This document shows, one piece after another, positions 26,633 to 34,875 of a DNA stretch of 64,000 bases (position 1 is the stretch's first letter; each line of letters opens with the position of its first letter). Below the pieces are notes generated by a model. It saw only the letters and a list, made by a program, of their open reading frames with translations, searched no databases and was not told the DNA's origin. The translations under genes were made by a program, and so were the position numbers. Source of the DNA: an uncultured Eubacteriales bacterium (lineage in GTDB: Bacteria > Bacillota > Clostridia > Oscillospirales > Acutalibacteraceae); the NCBI GenBank assembly GCA_951801675.1, contig CATONX010000005.1:1-64000 (forward strand), given 5' to 3'.

Positions 26633-28336
26633 ATGTTCTCATCCGTTGACACAATGTGGGTGTTGATCGGCGCACTGCTGGTGTTTTTCATGCAGGCCGG
26701 TTTCGCTATGGTAGAAACGGGTCTGACACGAGCAAAAAACGCGGGCAACATCATCATGAAAAACCTGATGGACTTCGCCATCGGTACCGTTATTTTCTGG
26801 TTCATCGGCTTTGGGCTGATGTTCGGCGGAGACGGTCCGTTCATCGGGGGGCTGGATTTGTTTATCCAGGGCGACTACAGCTCCACCTTCCCCACGGCGG
26901 CCTTCATCATCTTCCAGACGGTGTTCTGCGCTACGGCGGCGACCATTGTTTCCGGCGCCATGGCGGAGCGCACTAAATTCAGCTCTTACTGCATCTACAG
27001 CGCCATCATCAGCCTGATCATCTACCCGGTTTCCGGTCACTGGATCTGGGGCGGCGGCTGGCTGAGCGAGTTGGGCTTTCATGATTTCGCCGGTTCCACG
27101 GCGGTGCACATGGTGGGCGGCGTAGCGGCCCTGGTGGGCGCGAAAATACTGGGCGCCCGCATCGGCAAGTATGGAAAAGACGGCAAGCCCCGCGCCATTC
27201 CCGGCCACAGCCTGACCCTGGCAGCCCTGGGCGTTTTCATTTTGTGGTTTGCCTGGTTCGGCTTTAACGGCTGCTCCACCGTTTCCATGACGGGCGACGA
27301 CACCCTTATGAGCGCCAGCAACATCTTTGTCACCACAAACCTGGCCGCGGCTACCTCCACGGTCGCCGTGATGATCATCACCTGGATTCGCTATAAGAAG
27401 CCGGACGTTTCCATGACCTTAAACGGCTCTTTGGCCGGCCTTGTGGCCATTACCGCCGGATGCGACATGGTCGATCCCTTCGGCGCTTTCTTCATCGGCC
27501 TGATCGCCGCGTTTGTGGTGGTCTTCGGCATTGAGTTTATCGACAAGGTTCTCAAGATCGACGACCCGGTTGGAGCCATCGGCGTGCACGGCATGTGCGG
27601 CGCCGCGGGTACTTTGATGGTGGGCCTCTTCGCTACCGACGGCGGCCTTTTCTACGGCGGCGGCTTTACGTTCCTCGGCGTGCAGGCGCTGGGCGTTATC
27701 TCGGTCATCGCGTGGGTAGCCGTCACCATGACCATCGTGTTCTTCCTCATCAAGAAGACGGTCGGCCTGCGGGTTTCCAAGGAAGAGGAAATCGCCGGCC
27801 TGGATTCCAGGGAACATGGCATCGAAAGCAGCTATGCGGACTTTATGCCTGCGGTGGATCACTGCTATGACGCGAATCTGGCGGTGGAAGCACCGGTTTC
27901 CTCCGGTGCGGTGGGCATCAACGAAGCGGTTCCCGTGCAGGTGGTGTCCGCTCCCTCTGAGACGCCTGCCAGCGACGTGAAGATCACCAAGGTCAGCATT
28001 CTCATGAACAAATCCAAATTTGACGCTTTGAAAGCGGCTATGAACAGCATCGGCGTCACCGGCATGACGGTGAGCCAGGTCTTGGGCTGCGGCATCCAGA
28101 AGGGCGCGACGGAATATTATCGCGGCGTCCCGGTGGAGATGAACCTGCTGCCCAAGATTAAGGTGGAAATCGTGGTCTGCAAGGTCCCGGTGCGCACGGT
28201 GATCGACACGGCCAAGAAAGTCCTCTACACCGGCCACATCGGCGACGGCAAGATCTTCGTCTACGACGTGGAGAATGTCATCAAGGTCCGTACCGGCGAG
28301 GAAGGCTATGACGCCATGCAGGATACCGACGAATAA
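26633..28336 (+). CDS. amt: Ammonium transporter fused to a PII (GlnK) signalling domain
   Basis: A 567-residue protein; start chosen at MFSSVDTMWVLIG with GAGGGGG upstream. Residues about 1-400 are an 11-TM Amt channel with Asp in HDFAGSTAVH, the first pore His in VHMVGG and the second in GVHGMCG. After a linker, residues about 447-567 are a complete PII domain (KITKVSILMNKSKFDALK; GCGIQKGATEYYRG), with a Tyr at the classic uridylylation position of the T-loop and KVEIVV after it. PII proteins block Amt pores in response to ATP/ADP and 2-oxoglutarate, and fusion makes that control intramolecular. It is the second gene after glnN. Confidence 0.94.
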   Translation: MFSSVDTMWVLIGALLVFFMQAGFAMVETGLTRAKNAGNIIMKNLMDFAIGTVIFWFIGFGLMFGGDGPFIGGLDLFIQGDYSSTFPTAAFIIFQTVFCATAATIVSGAMAERTKFSSYCIYSAIISLIIYPVSGHWIWGGGWLSELGFHDFAGSTAVHMVGGVAALVGAKILGARIGKYGKDGKPRAIPGHSLTLAALGVFILWFAWFGFNGCSTVSMTGDDTLMSASNIFVTTNLAAATSTVAVMIITWIRYKKPDVSMTLNGSLAGLVAITAGCDMVDPFGAFFIGLIAAFVVVFGIEFIDKVLKIDDPVGAIGVHGMCGAAGTLMVGLFATDGGLFYGGGFTFLGVQALGVISVIAWVAVTMTIVFFLIKKTVGLRVSKEEEIAGLDSREHGIESSYADFMPAVDHCYDANLAVEAPVSSGAVGINEAVPVQVVSAPSETPASDVKITKVSILMNKSKFDALKAAMNSIGVTGMTVSQVLGCGIQKGATEYYRGVPVEMNLLPKIKVEIVVCKVPVRTVIDTAKKVLYTGHIGDGKIFVYDVENVIKVRTGEEGYDAMQDTDE

Positions 28337-28353
28337 GTTTTTTTCTTCTTTAG

Positions 28354-28397
28354 AAAAGAGCGAAAGAGACGGAATTTATCGTCTCTTTCGCTCTTTT
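28354..28397 (+). terminator. Intrinsic terminator after amt
   Basis: AAAAGAGCGAAAGAGACG and its exact complement CGTCTCTTTCGCTCTTTT flank an 8-nt loop and end in a T tract, 17 bp after the amt stop. The 200 bp that follow, up to 28602, show no gene. Confidence 0.9.
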
Positions 28398-28602
28398 TAT
28401 AGTTGAAGAAAGGCATCACATGTACTATAATAAAATTATTATACTTTCGTCACTCAAACCGATACCCTTATGCAATCGTAAACCTGCCGAAAGGCAGCGG
28501 CACAAAGCTACAGGGCCTACCTCTTTTTGAAGAAACGGCAGCCAGCTACCGCGAGCATGGAAAGAATTCCATGTATTCCGTGAATAAGGTGATGATTCGA
28601 CT

Positions 28603-31563
28603 TTGAAAATAAAGCGTTTGTTTCTTCTGTTGCTTCTGGTCGTGTCGATTGTGTCGGTGACGCTGGTCAGCGCCCTGCAGATCGGCTCCTTTTACCAGAA
28701 AACCGAAGCGCTTTTGCAAACCAATCTGCTTCATTCCACCGTGCAGCAGACGGACAGTTTTGAAAGCTTTTTTGAGCAGCGTTCCATCCAAATGCGCCTG
28801 ACTGCGCAGCTGCCCCAGATCAACAGGCTCCTGTCTGAAACACCCGAAAACGTTGACGCGCAAAACCGTCGAGAGGTGACGGACATCCTTTACCGCAAGG
28901 CAAAGGAGCTTGACTTTCTCAATGAAATCATTTTGATGAATGAAGATGGCCTGATTCTGTCCTCCAGCGAGGAAAGCAATGTGGGAGCGTTCTTTCCCAT
29001 TACCCAGGAAATGAAGGCCTTGTCTCCATATGCGTCGATGTATACCGATCTTTCGGAGGATGCACGGATTCAAAACGGCCAAAACTGCTGCTTTCACCTA
29101 GTCGCCATCAACGACGGCGGCCAGAGGCTTGGTTATGTGGTGGAAGTTCTGAGCCGGTCTTATTTTGACGAGCTGATTCAAACGGTGGATTTCTCCCATT
29201 CGGGCGCGGTCAGCCTTCTCGACCGCAAGGGAAACGTCGTCGCAAGCTCCGACTCTTCCTTACATCAGTCGCTTTTTGAAGCCATACAGGAAGAGAATGT
29301 GTGGGCGCAAGAAGGCGCCAAGGCGGATTCCAGCGGGATTTTGCAGTATAAAGTTGCAGGCGGCAAAATGATCACCGCCTATTCGGGCATAGAGGGAACT
29401 GGATGGATGCTCTTTTATACCTTGCCGGTAGAGGATTTCATCTCGCCGGCACAGCAGGCTGCTTTCACCGCTCTGATTTTCCTGGCGGTATTGGTCGTGC
29501 TCCTTATTTTGAGCAGCTTTGCCCTCTCCTTCTGGTTCAATAAACCCATCAAGCGCTTTGTTGAGACCATGCATCAGGTGGAAGAAGGGGACTATTCGGT
29601 TCACTTGCAGGCAAAGCCGAACACGGAATTCGCGCAGATTGCCGACGCGTTTAACAGCCTCATTGACACGGTACGCGCCCGTAACCTGGCTTTGAGCCGC
29701 AGTGAACAGCATTTCCGCCAAGCCCTGAAAGCGTCCAGCGACACCATCTTTCAAGCGGATCTGACCCACAACCGGTTTTCCATTGAAACCGATGCGGAAA
29801 ACGACCGGGATATTCCCACCTTTCTCTCTTCGTTTACGGAAGTCATCGAGTATATCGCTGCCAACCACGTCTTTCCCGAAGACCGCAAAGCCTTTTACGA
29901 TACCTTCTCGATCTCCAATATTTTACGCCGGTTCGGCCAGGGCGAGAAGGAAATCACCGTAGAATACCGTCGCTATCACAAAGACCGCCGCCTTTGCTGG
30001 ACCTCGTGCACCATCGTTCCTATGCAAAGCTGCGAGGTGGATGAGGCGGTGGTGGTAATCGGGTATCTCAAAAACATTGATGAGCGCAAAGAGCGGGAGC
30101 TGAAGATGCTCGACCAGTCCAAGCGTGACAGTCTAACCAAGCTTCTCAACAAGGGCGCGGTCCAGGAGGCGGTGGACGAATGCCTGAAAGGTCCTGGAAA
30201 AGAAGACGTTCACGCCTTTCTTATCATTGACATTGACAATTTCAAAGCGGTCAACGACAATCTGGGCCACCTGTTCGGTGACGCAGTGCTGCGGGACACG
30301 GCCGCAAAGCTTCAGGCGCTGCTTCGCCCCTGCGACCTCATCGGGCGCATCGGCGGGGATGAATTTGTGGTGTTCCTCAAAGGATATCCGTCCAAAGACT
30401 GGGTTATGGACCAGGCAAAAGAGGTAACCGGAATTTTCCGCAAGGATTTCACCGGCCACAGCCGCCGCTATAAAATCTCCGGCAGCGTGGGCATCGCCCT
30501 CTACCCAGACGACGGACAAAGCTATATGGACCTGATGAAACAGGCGGATGTAGCGCTTTATCGTGCAAAATCCTTGGGCAAGGATCAGTTTTGTCTGTTT
30601 GATTCCACTCTTCTGACCAAAGAATTTCTCGCGGTCAGCGAACCAGCTGCAAAGGCTCACGACGAGGTACTTCCCCTTGCAGAACCGGAGGCGCTCAAGC
30701 AAAACCTCGTCCAGTATATTTTCGCGCTTCTCTATGACGCGAAGGACCGGGTCAGCGCCATCGAAATGATTCTGGATCTGGTGGGCGAATATTTTGATGT
30801 CAGCCGGGCCTACATATTTGAAACCGATGAGCAGGATTCCACTCTCTGCCACAACACCTTCGAATGGTGCAGGGAAGGGATTGCGCCGCAGATTGAAAAC
30901 CTGCGCACCGTCTCCTACGAGCTGTTCTCCGACTACCGGGCGTATTTCGATGAGGACGGCATTCTCTATTTCGACGACGTATCGGCACTGGAACCGGAAT
31001 TGCGCCGCTTTTTGCAGGAAGGCCAGGGAATCCAGTCCATGCTCCAGTGCGCCATCCGGGAGGATGGGGAATTCAAGGGCTTTGTCGGGTTTGACGACTG
31101 CGAGAAGAAGCACTTGGCCACCCGGGAAGAAGTCATGACTCTGTCGTTGGTGTCAAAGCTGCTGGGTACCTTCTTGATGCAGGAAAAGGCTCAAAACAGG
31201 CTGCACAGCTCCTTTGCTATGAATCAGGCGATTATGGACCATTTGAGCACTTGGACCTATGTGATCGACATTGAGAGCCACCGGCTTCTTTTCCTTAACA
31301 AGAAAACCCAGCGGATCTCCCCCGCCTCCAAGGTCGGCGACCGGTGTTACGAATCCTTCTACCACAGGGACACTCCATGCGAACACTGTCCGCTTAGCCA
31401 GGTAGATCCAGGCAATCTTGACAGCAGCTGTACCATGGAGCTTTATAACCCCGTTCTCAAGGTGTGGACTGCCGCCACCGCTTCGGTCATGGAGTGGAAT
31501 AACGGCAAATCCGTGTGCCTGATGTGCTGCTGCGATGTGACCCGGTATAAGGAAAACTCTTAG
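28603..31563 (+). CDS. Membrane diguanylate cyclase: sensor, HAMP, PAS, GGDEF, GAF, PAS
   Basis: A 986-residue protein starting at TTG with AAGGTGATG upstream. TM1 is at about 7-27, an extracellular Cache-like region spans about 30-285, TM2 is at about 290-312, and HAMP follows (WFNKPIKRFVETMHQVEEGD). A PAS-like domain at about 365-495 precedes a GGDEF domain with the intact active site RIGGDEFVVFL, so c-di-GMP synthesis is likely. RxxD is not seen before it (RPCDLIG does not fit RxxD-x5-GGDEF exactly). Unusually, the GGDEF is internal: a GAF domain (EMILDLVGEYFDVSRAYIF) and a Cys-containing PAS-like domain (CEHCPLSQ) follow. It faces the Pel operon convergently. Confidence 0.92.
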   Translation: MKIKRLFLLLLLVVSIVSVTLVSALQIGSFYQKTEALLQTNLLHSTVQQTDSFESFFEQRSIQMRLTAQLPQINRLLSETPENVDAQNRREVTDILYRKAKELDFLNEIILMNEDGLILSSSEESNVGAFFPITQEMKALSPYASMYTDLSEDARIQNGQNCCFHLVAINDGGQRLGYVVEVLSRSYFDELIQTVDFSHSGAVSLLDRKGNVVASSDSSLHQSLFEAIQEENVWAQEGAKADSSGILQYKVAGGKMITAYSGIEGTGWMLFYTLPVEDFISPAQQAAFTALIFLAVLVVLLILSSFALSFWFNKPIKRFVETMHQVEEGDYSVHLQAKPNTEFAQIADAFNSLIDTVRARNLALSRSEQHFRQALKASSDTIFQADLTHNRFSIETDAENDRDIPTFLSSFTEVIEYIAANHVFPEDRKAFYDTFSISNILRRFGQGEKEITVEYRRYHKDRRLCWTSCTIVPMQSCEVDEAVVVIGYLKNIDERKERELKMLDQSKRDSLTKLLNKGAVQEAVDECLKGPGKEDVHAFLIIDIDNFKAVNDNLGHLFGDAVLRDTAAKLQALLRPCDLIGRIGGDEFVVFLKGYPSKDWVMDQAKEVTGIFRKDFTGHSRRYKISGSVGIALYPDDGQSYMDLMKQADVALYRAKSLGKDQFCLFDSTLLTKEFLAVSEPAAKAHDEVLPLAEPEALKQNLVQYIFALLYDAKDRVSAIEMILDLVGEYFDVSRAYIFETDEQDSTLCHNTFEWCREGIAPQIENLRTVSYELFSDYRAYFDEDGILYFDDVSALEPELRRFLQEGQGIQSMLQCAIREDGEFKGFVGFDDCEKKHLATREEVMTLSLVSKLLGTFLMQEKAQNRLHSSFAMNQAIMDHLSTWTYVIDIESHRLLFLNKKTQRISPASKVGDRCYESFYHRDTPCEHCPLSQVDPGNLDSSCTMELYNPVLKVWTAATASVMEWNNGKSVCLMCCCDVTRYKENS

Positions 31564-31619
31564 AAAGACCCGGTTTTTCAGCACGCTGCGCAGGTGGCGA
31601 GAAATCTCCAAAATCAAAG

Positions 31620-31660
31620 AAAGCCCGGGACGGCATAATCCTTGCCGTCCCGGGCTTTTT
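31620..31660. terminator. Bidirectional terminator between the GGDEF gene and the Pel-region operon
   Basis: AAAGCCCGGGACGGCA pairs with TGCCGTCCCGGGCTTT, with A and T tracts on the two sides. It lies between the two convergent genes, and the rest of the 31564-31770 gap shows no gene. Confidence 0.85.
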
Positions 31661-31770
31661 CTCTTTCATGCGGTTTCCGATTTCTGAAAAATGCAGGGCC
31701 CCCGCGTTCCCATAGGCAAAGAACTTGCACTGAAGGAAACCGGCCTTTACGGCAGAAATTCCGAAGGCGC

Positions 31771-32559
31771 TTATTCTTGCGGTTTCTTTTTGAGGACCGT
31801 TATGGCCGCATAGTGCAGCACGTCAAACTGCTCGGGCGCAATTTTCTCCAGCAGCGCCATGTGCTCTTTGTCAAACCGGGCTACCTGGTCTTTCGTCAGG
31901 GAAGCGCCGATTCCTCGGCACGCTTTCATCCGCCCGTTCCAGCTTTCCCTGGTAAAGGGCACCTTCAGGTCGAACATCACGGTATTTTCCACCGTGAAAT
32001 ACCGCCCGGTCTCCTCTGGCAGCGCAATGGGATGCCGGGTCTCCCCGCCTCCGGTCCAGTCGGGGTTATACCGCAGCACCAGCGCCTCGCTTTCGCCGGC
32101 CACTGGGTCCTCATAGGGCAGCCACCCCATATAGAGAATAGCGAACCGACCGCCCGGTCTCAGCATTCGGGCAATGTTCGGCAGCACGGCGGCCGCATCA
32201 AAATAGAAAAAGCACTGGCAGGCAGTCACGCTGTCAAAAGACCTGTCTGAAAAGGAAAGATCCTCCGCCGCCGAAGCTACATAATCGATATCCATTCCTT
32301 CGGAAAGGCGTTTTGCCTCCCGGATTTGATTTTCCGACAGATCTGTTCCCACAAAATGCGCGCCGGTATGGGCAAGGTTGCGGGGAAGAACCCCCGTCCC
32401 GGTCCCCAGGTCCAAAACCCGGTCTCCCTGTTTGCAAAGCCCTAGGTTTAGAAACTCCTGATAAAAGCGGGGCGGGTAAATGTCCCGGTACTTGGCGTAG
32501 TCAGACGAAGCTTTTCCCCAATCAAAGGACCGGCCTGCATCGATGTGTTCGTTTTTCAA
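31771..32559 (-). CDS. Class I SAM-dependent methyltransferase
   Basis: About 262 residues from the TTG at 32559, which has AAGGAG 7 nt upstream. The track start lies inside the preceding gene. Motif I is VLDLGTGTGVLPRNL and motif II/post-I are VGTDLSENQI and ITACQCFFYF-type (VTACQCFFYFD). It resembles ubiquinone/tRNA-type small-molecule methyltransferases of the methyltransferase-11 family, and the substrate is unknown. It lies 13 bp after the MBL gene and is the last gene of the long leftward Pel-region operon. Confidence 0.85.
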   Translation of the reverse strand: MKNEHIDAGRSFDWGKASSDYAKYRDIYPPRFYQEFLNLGLCKQGDRVLDLGTGTGVLPRNLAHTGAHFVGTDLSENQIREAKRLSEGMDIDYVASAAEDLSFSDRSFDSVTACQCFFYFDAAAVLPNIARMLRPGGRFAILYMGWLPYEDPVAGESEALVLRYNPDWTGGGETRHPIALPEETGRYFTVENTVMFDLKVPFTRESWNGRMKACRGIGASLTKDQVARFDKEHMALLEKIAPEQFDVLHYAAITVLKKKPQE

Positions 32560-32572
32560 GAGTTTTCTCCTT

Positions 32573-33430
32573 TTATGCCGCCTCTCCTGTGCTCTGAGAA
32601 GCTTGTTCCTCTTCCAGAGCCGCCAGTGTGCGGCCGTCGCTTTCAAACCGCACCGTATGCTCGGGTACGGTCACGTACACCTCTGTCCCCATCCCGGAAA
32701 ATACCCGGGCAAGGGACTCTTCCACGTTCCCCGCCGTCACCACCGCATAGCGAGGGCACAGCTTTTGAGCAAACTCCGCCGCGTTCTTCCCGCCCCGGCC
32801 ATGATGGGCCACCTTATATAGGTCCACCGGTCCAAACGGGATGGCCAAGGCTTCCTTGAGCCGCTTTTTCTCCGCGTCCCCGGCGAACAGCATGGAAACA
32901 TCCCCGTGCTTTGCGTAAACAAGCAAAGAGGAATCGTTGGACTCCTCGTAAGTGTTCAGCGGCGGATAAAGGGTCATCTCCAGGCTGCCGCAGGAAAAGA
33001 CCTGAGCCTCCCGCGGGACCTGCACGGGAATTCCCTGGTCCGACAGGATTTTCTCAAGCCCTTCCTGCAGCGCAGAACCTTTCTCATAAGGGGATACAAA
33101 TACTTGCGCCACCGGAAAGGACTGGACCACCGCCCTGGCGCCGCCGATGTGATCCTTGTCGGGATGGGTGAGGATCAGCGCGTCGATTTTTTGGATCCCT
33201 TCTTTGTAAAGCTGGTCGATTAGCTTGGACGCCTCCGCCTCCTCCCCTGTGTCGATGAGGACGGCGTGCTCCCCTTCCTTTAGCAAAATAGCATCCGCGT
33301 CAGCCAAGGTGCCGAACACGGTAACACTTGCCTTTTGTATGCCGCAGCGCCACAGCCAAAGCATCCCCAAAAGCAGAGCCGCCGCTGCCAATATCGCCAA
33401 AAAGACCGCTCCAATCCGCGCCTTATGCAT
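32573..33430 (-). CDS. Membrane-anchored ComEC-like MBL-fold hydrolase
   Basis: A 285-residue protein with one N-terminal TM helix (residues about 6-28), then a beta-lactamase-like domain of the ComEC C-terminal type: LIDTGEEAEASKLI, ALILTHPDKDHIGGA (THxxxDHxGG), LLFAGDAEKKRL, KVAHHGRGGKN and VVTAGN. Free ComEC-type domains are often secreted or membrane-bound nucleases or phosphodiesterases; this one faces outside. It lies 60 bp downstream of DUF4956 with an AAGGAGAG SD. A link to exopolysaccharide or extracellular DNA handling is only suggested by position. Confidence 0.85.
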   Translation of the reverse strand: MHKARIGAVFLAILAAAALLLGMLWLWRCGIQKASVTVFGTLADADAILLKEGEHAVLIDTGEEAEASKLIDQLYKEGIQKIDALILTHPDKDHIGGARAVVQSFPVAQVFVSPYEKGSALQEGLEKILSDQGIPVQVPREAQVFSCGSLEMTLYPPLNTYEESNDSSLLVYAKHGDVSMLFAGDAEKKRLKEALAIPFGPVDLYKVAHHGRGGKNAAEFAQKLCPRYAVVTAGNVEESLARVFSGMGTEVYVTVPEHTVRFESDGRTLAALEEEQASQSTGEAA

Positions 33431-33490
33431 GTATTTCTCTCTCCTTATTTCCCGGGAAACCGCCTTTTCCCTTGGTCCGTGATTTGCCGC

Positions 33491-34153
33491 TTATTCGCCG
33501 AAATCGCCGGTGTACTCCACCAATGTGGCGCTAAAAACCCCGTCGATGGCTGAGAGAACGGAAACAAAGGCGGTATTGTCTCCCTTGGTGCGCAGTTCCA
33601 TGGTAAGCTCGGTCTTGCCTTTCAGGCCGGTGCGGTTTTTGAGTACGCACTTAAGGGGCCTTAGCACCTTCTGTACCTCTTCGTTGGCCTCGTTGTCGAA
33701 CTTCACAATGAGCAGATAGACACGCGTGGTCTTTTTCACCGTTACGAGCACGATATAGATGATGGAAATCAGGATGGTAGCCGAAAAAGAGAGCACGTAA
33801 AGCCCCGCCCCGCAGGTAATGCCGATGGCCACCGCCCAAAACAGAAAGCCCACATCCAACGGGTCCTTGACCGCCGTGCGAAAACGCACGATGGACAAAG
33901 CGCCCACCATACCCAGGGAAAGGACCACGTTGGAGCTGATGGTCAGCACAATGAAGGCGGTGACCACGCTGACGAGCACCAGCAGGATGTTAAAATTGTT
34001 GGAATAAACCACGCCTTTGTAAAAATGCCGGTAGAGCAGATAAATAATCATCCCGCACAAAAACGCCGACAGCAACGCCATGGCGATGGTGGCAAGGCTC
34101 AGCTCTTCAAAATTTCCCAGGAAGCCTTTTTTAAAAATGTCCTCAAATGTCAT
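33491..34153 (-). CDS. DUF4956 membrane protein
   Basis: About 220 residues with the start at MTFEDIFKKGFLG (34153, GAGGGTGAG SD). There are three to four TM helices, the family signature GMVGALSIVRFRTAVKDPLD, and a soluble C-terminal domain. DUF4956 proteins regularly accompany VTC-domain and CotH-type proteins, and no biochemical role is established for them. The start overlaps the stop of the VTC gene by 4 bp, so the two are coupled. Confidence 0.88.
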   Translation of the reverse strand: MTFEDIFKKGFLGNFEELSLATIAMALLSAFLCGMIIYLLYRHFYKGVVYSNNFNILLVLVSVVTAFIVLTISSNVVLSLGMVGALSIVRFRTAVKDPLDVGFLFWAVAIGITCGAGLYVLSFSATILISIIYIVLVTVKKTTRVYLLIVKFDNEANEEVQKVLRPLKCVLKNRTGLKGKTELTMELRTKGDNTAFVSVLSAIDGVFSATLVEYTGDFGE

Positions 34154-34860
34154 TGATGTCTCACCCTCAAGTTTCGATTTCGGCACATGACGTACTTGGA
34201 AATGGCCTGCCGGTTGGCCCGTTCGGTTTGTATGAGCTTATGGATATGGGACGGAAGGTAATCGTCGTACTTTACTTCCAGCGCCATGCGTCCGGCCGGC
34301 ATGACTTCAGTCAGCACCAAATCGGGATCGAACAGATCGAGCCCGAACACCGACGCGGAAATATTTTTGTCAAAGGTGACCCGCACGTTCCCTTCCTTGG
34401 CTACGTAGGCCTCCCGCCGGTATTCCACCACCGTCACCGGTTTTATCAGGCGGATGCGGCGATAGGCGGCAAGTTCCCGGCAAACGGTCTCAGGGCGGGA
34501 AAGGAGAAAATCATAGTCGCCGTTTAAAAGCCGGTCGTATTCCTCCCGGCTTAACCGGGCGCTTTCCTTGCTGATGAAGGAATCGAACTTGATTTTGCTT
34601 TCCAGCTTGATAACCGCATCGCTGCGTTCATAGACCCGGATGCGGAATTTCTTGCGAAACCGGGTGCCGCTGATCTTTTCTTCCAACGCCGTGTTATGTA
34701 TGTCGTCAAAGTAAAGGCTGCTTATGAGGTATCCCTGAGGCGAAACCATGTTTTCATCCGGCCGCAGCACTTCTCCAAAGCGTTCGCGCAGCGTATGGTA
34801 GACGGCGTCGGGAATCTCATATTTGAGCTCGTGGCGAAGCTTATGCCCTTCAAATTCCAT
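34150..34860 (-). CDS. Polyphosphate polymerase (VTC) domain protein
   Basis: A 236-residue tunnel-fold protein: RHELKYEIPDAVYHTLRERF, the basic strand RFRKKFRIRVYERSD, KLESKIKFD with the catalytic-type Lys/Glu residues, VVEYRREAYV and ALEVKYDDYLP. VTC domains polymerise phosphate from ATP in eukaryotes. The bacterial CotH/DUF4956-linked members are of uncertain activity and could be phosphotransferases acting with the other genes. It has a GGGAGG SD and lies 15 bp after CotH. Confidence 0.9.
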   Translation of the reverse strand: MEFEGHKLRHELKYEIPDAVYHTLRERFGEVLRPDENMVSPQGYLISSLYFDDIHNTALEEKISGTRFRKKFRIRVYERSDAVIKLESKIKFDSFISKESARLSREEYDRLLNGDYDFLLSRPETVCRELAAYRRIRLIKPVTVVEYRREAYVAKEGNVRVTFDKNISASVFGLDLFDPDLVLTEVMPAGRMALEVKYDDYLPSHIHKLIQTERANRQAISKYVMCRNRNLRVRHQ

Positions 34861-34875
34861 GGTATTCCCGCCTCC

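Noticed and set aside
27419-28237. A 272-aa minus-strand ORF over amt-PII
   Set aside because: His/Arg/Asp-rich composition typical of an antisense shadow; the plus-strand Amt and PII motifs are decisive.
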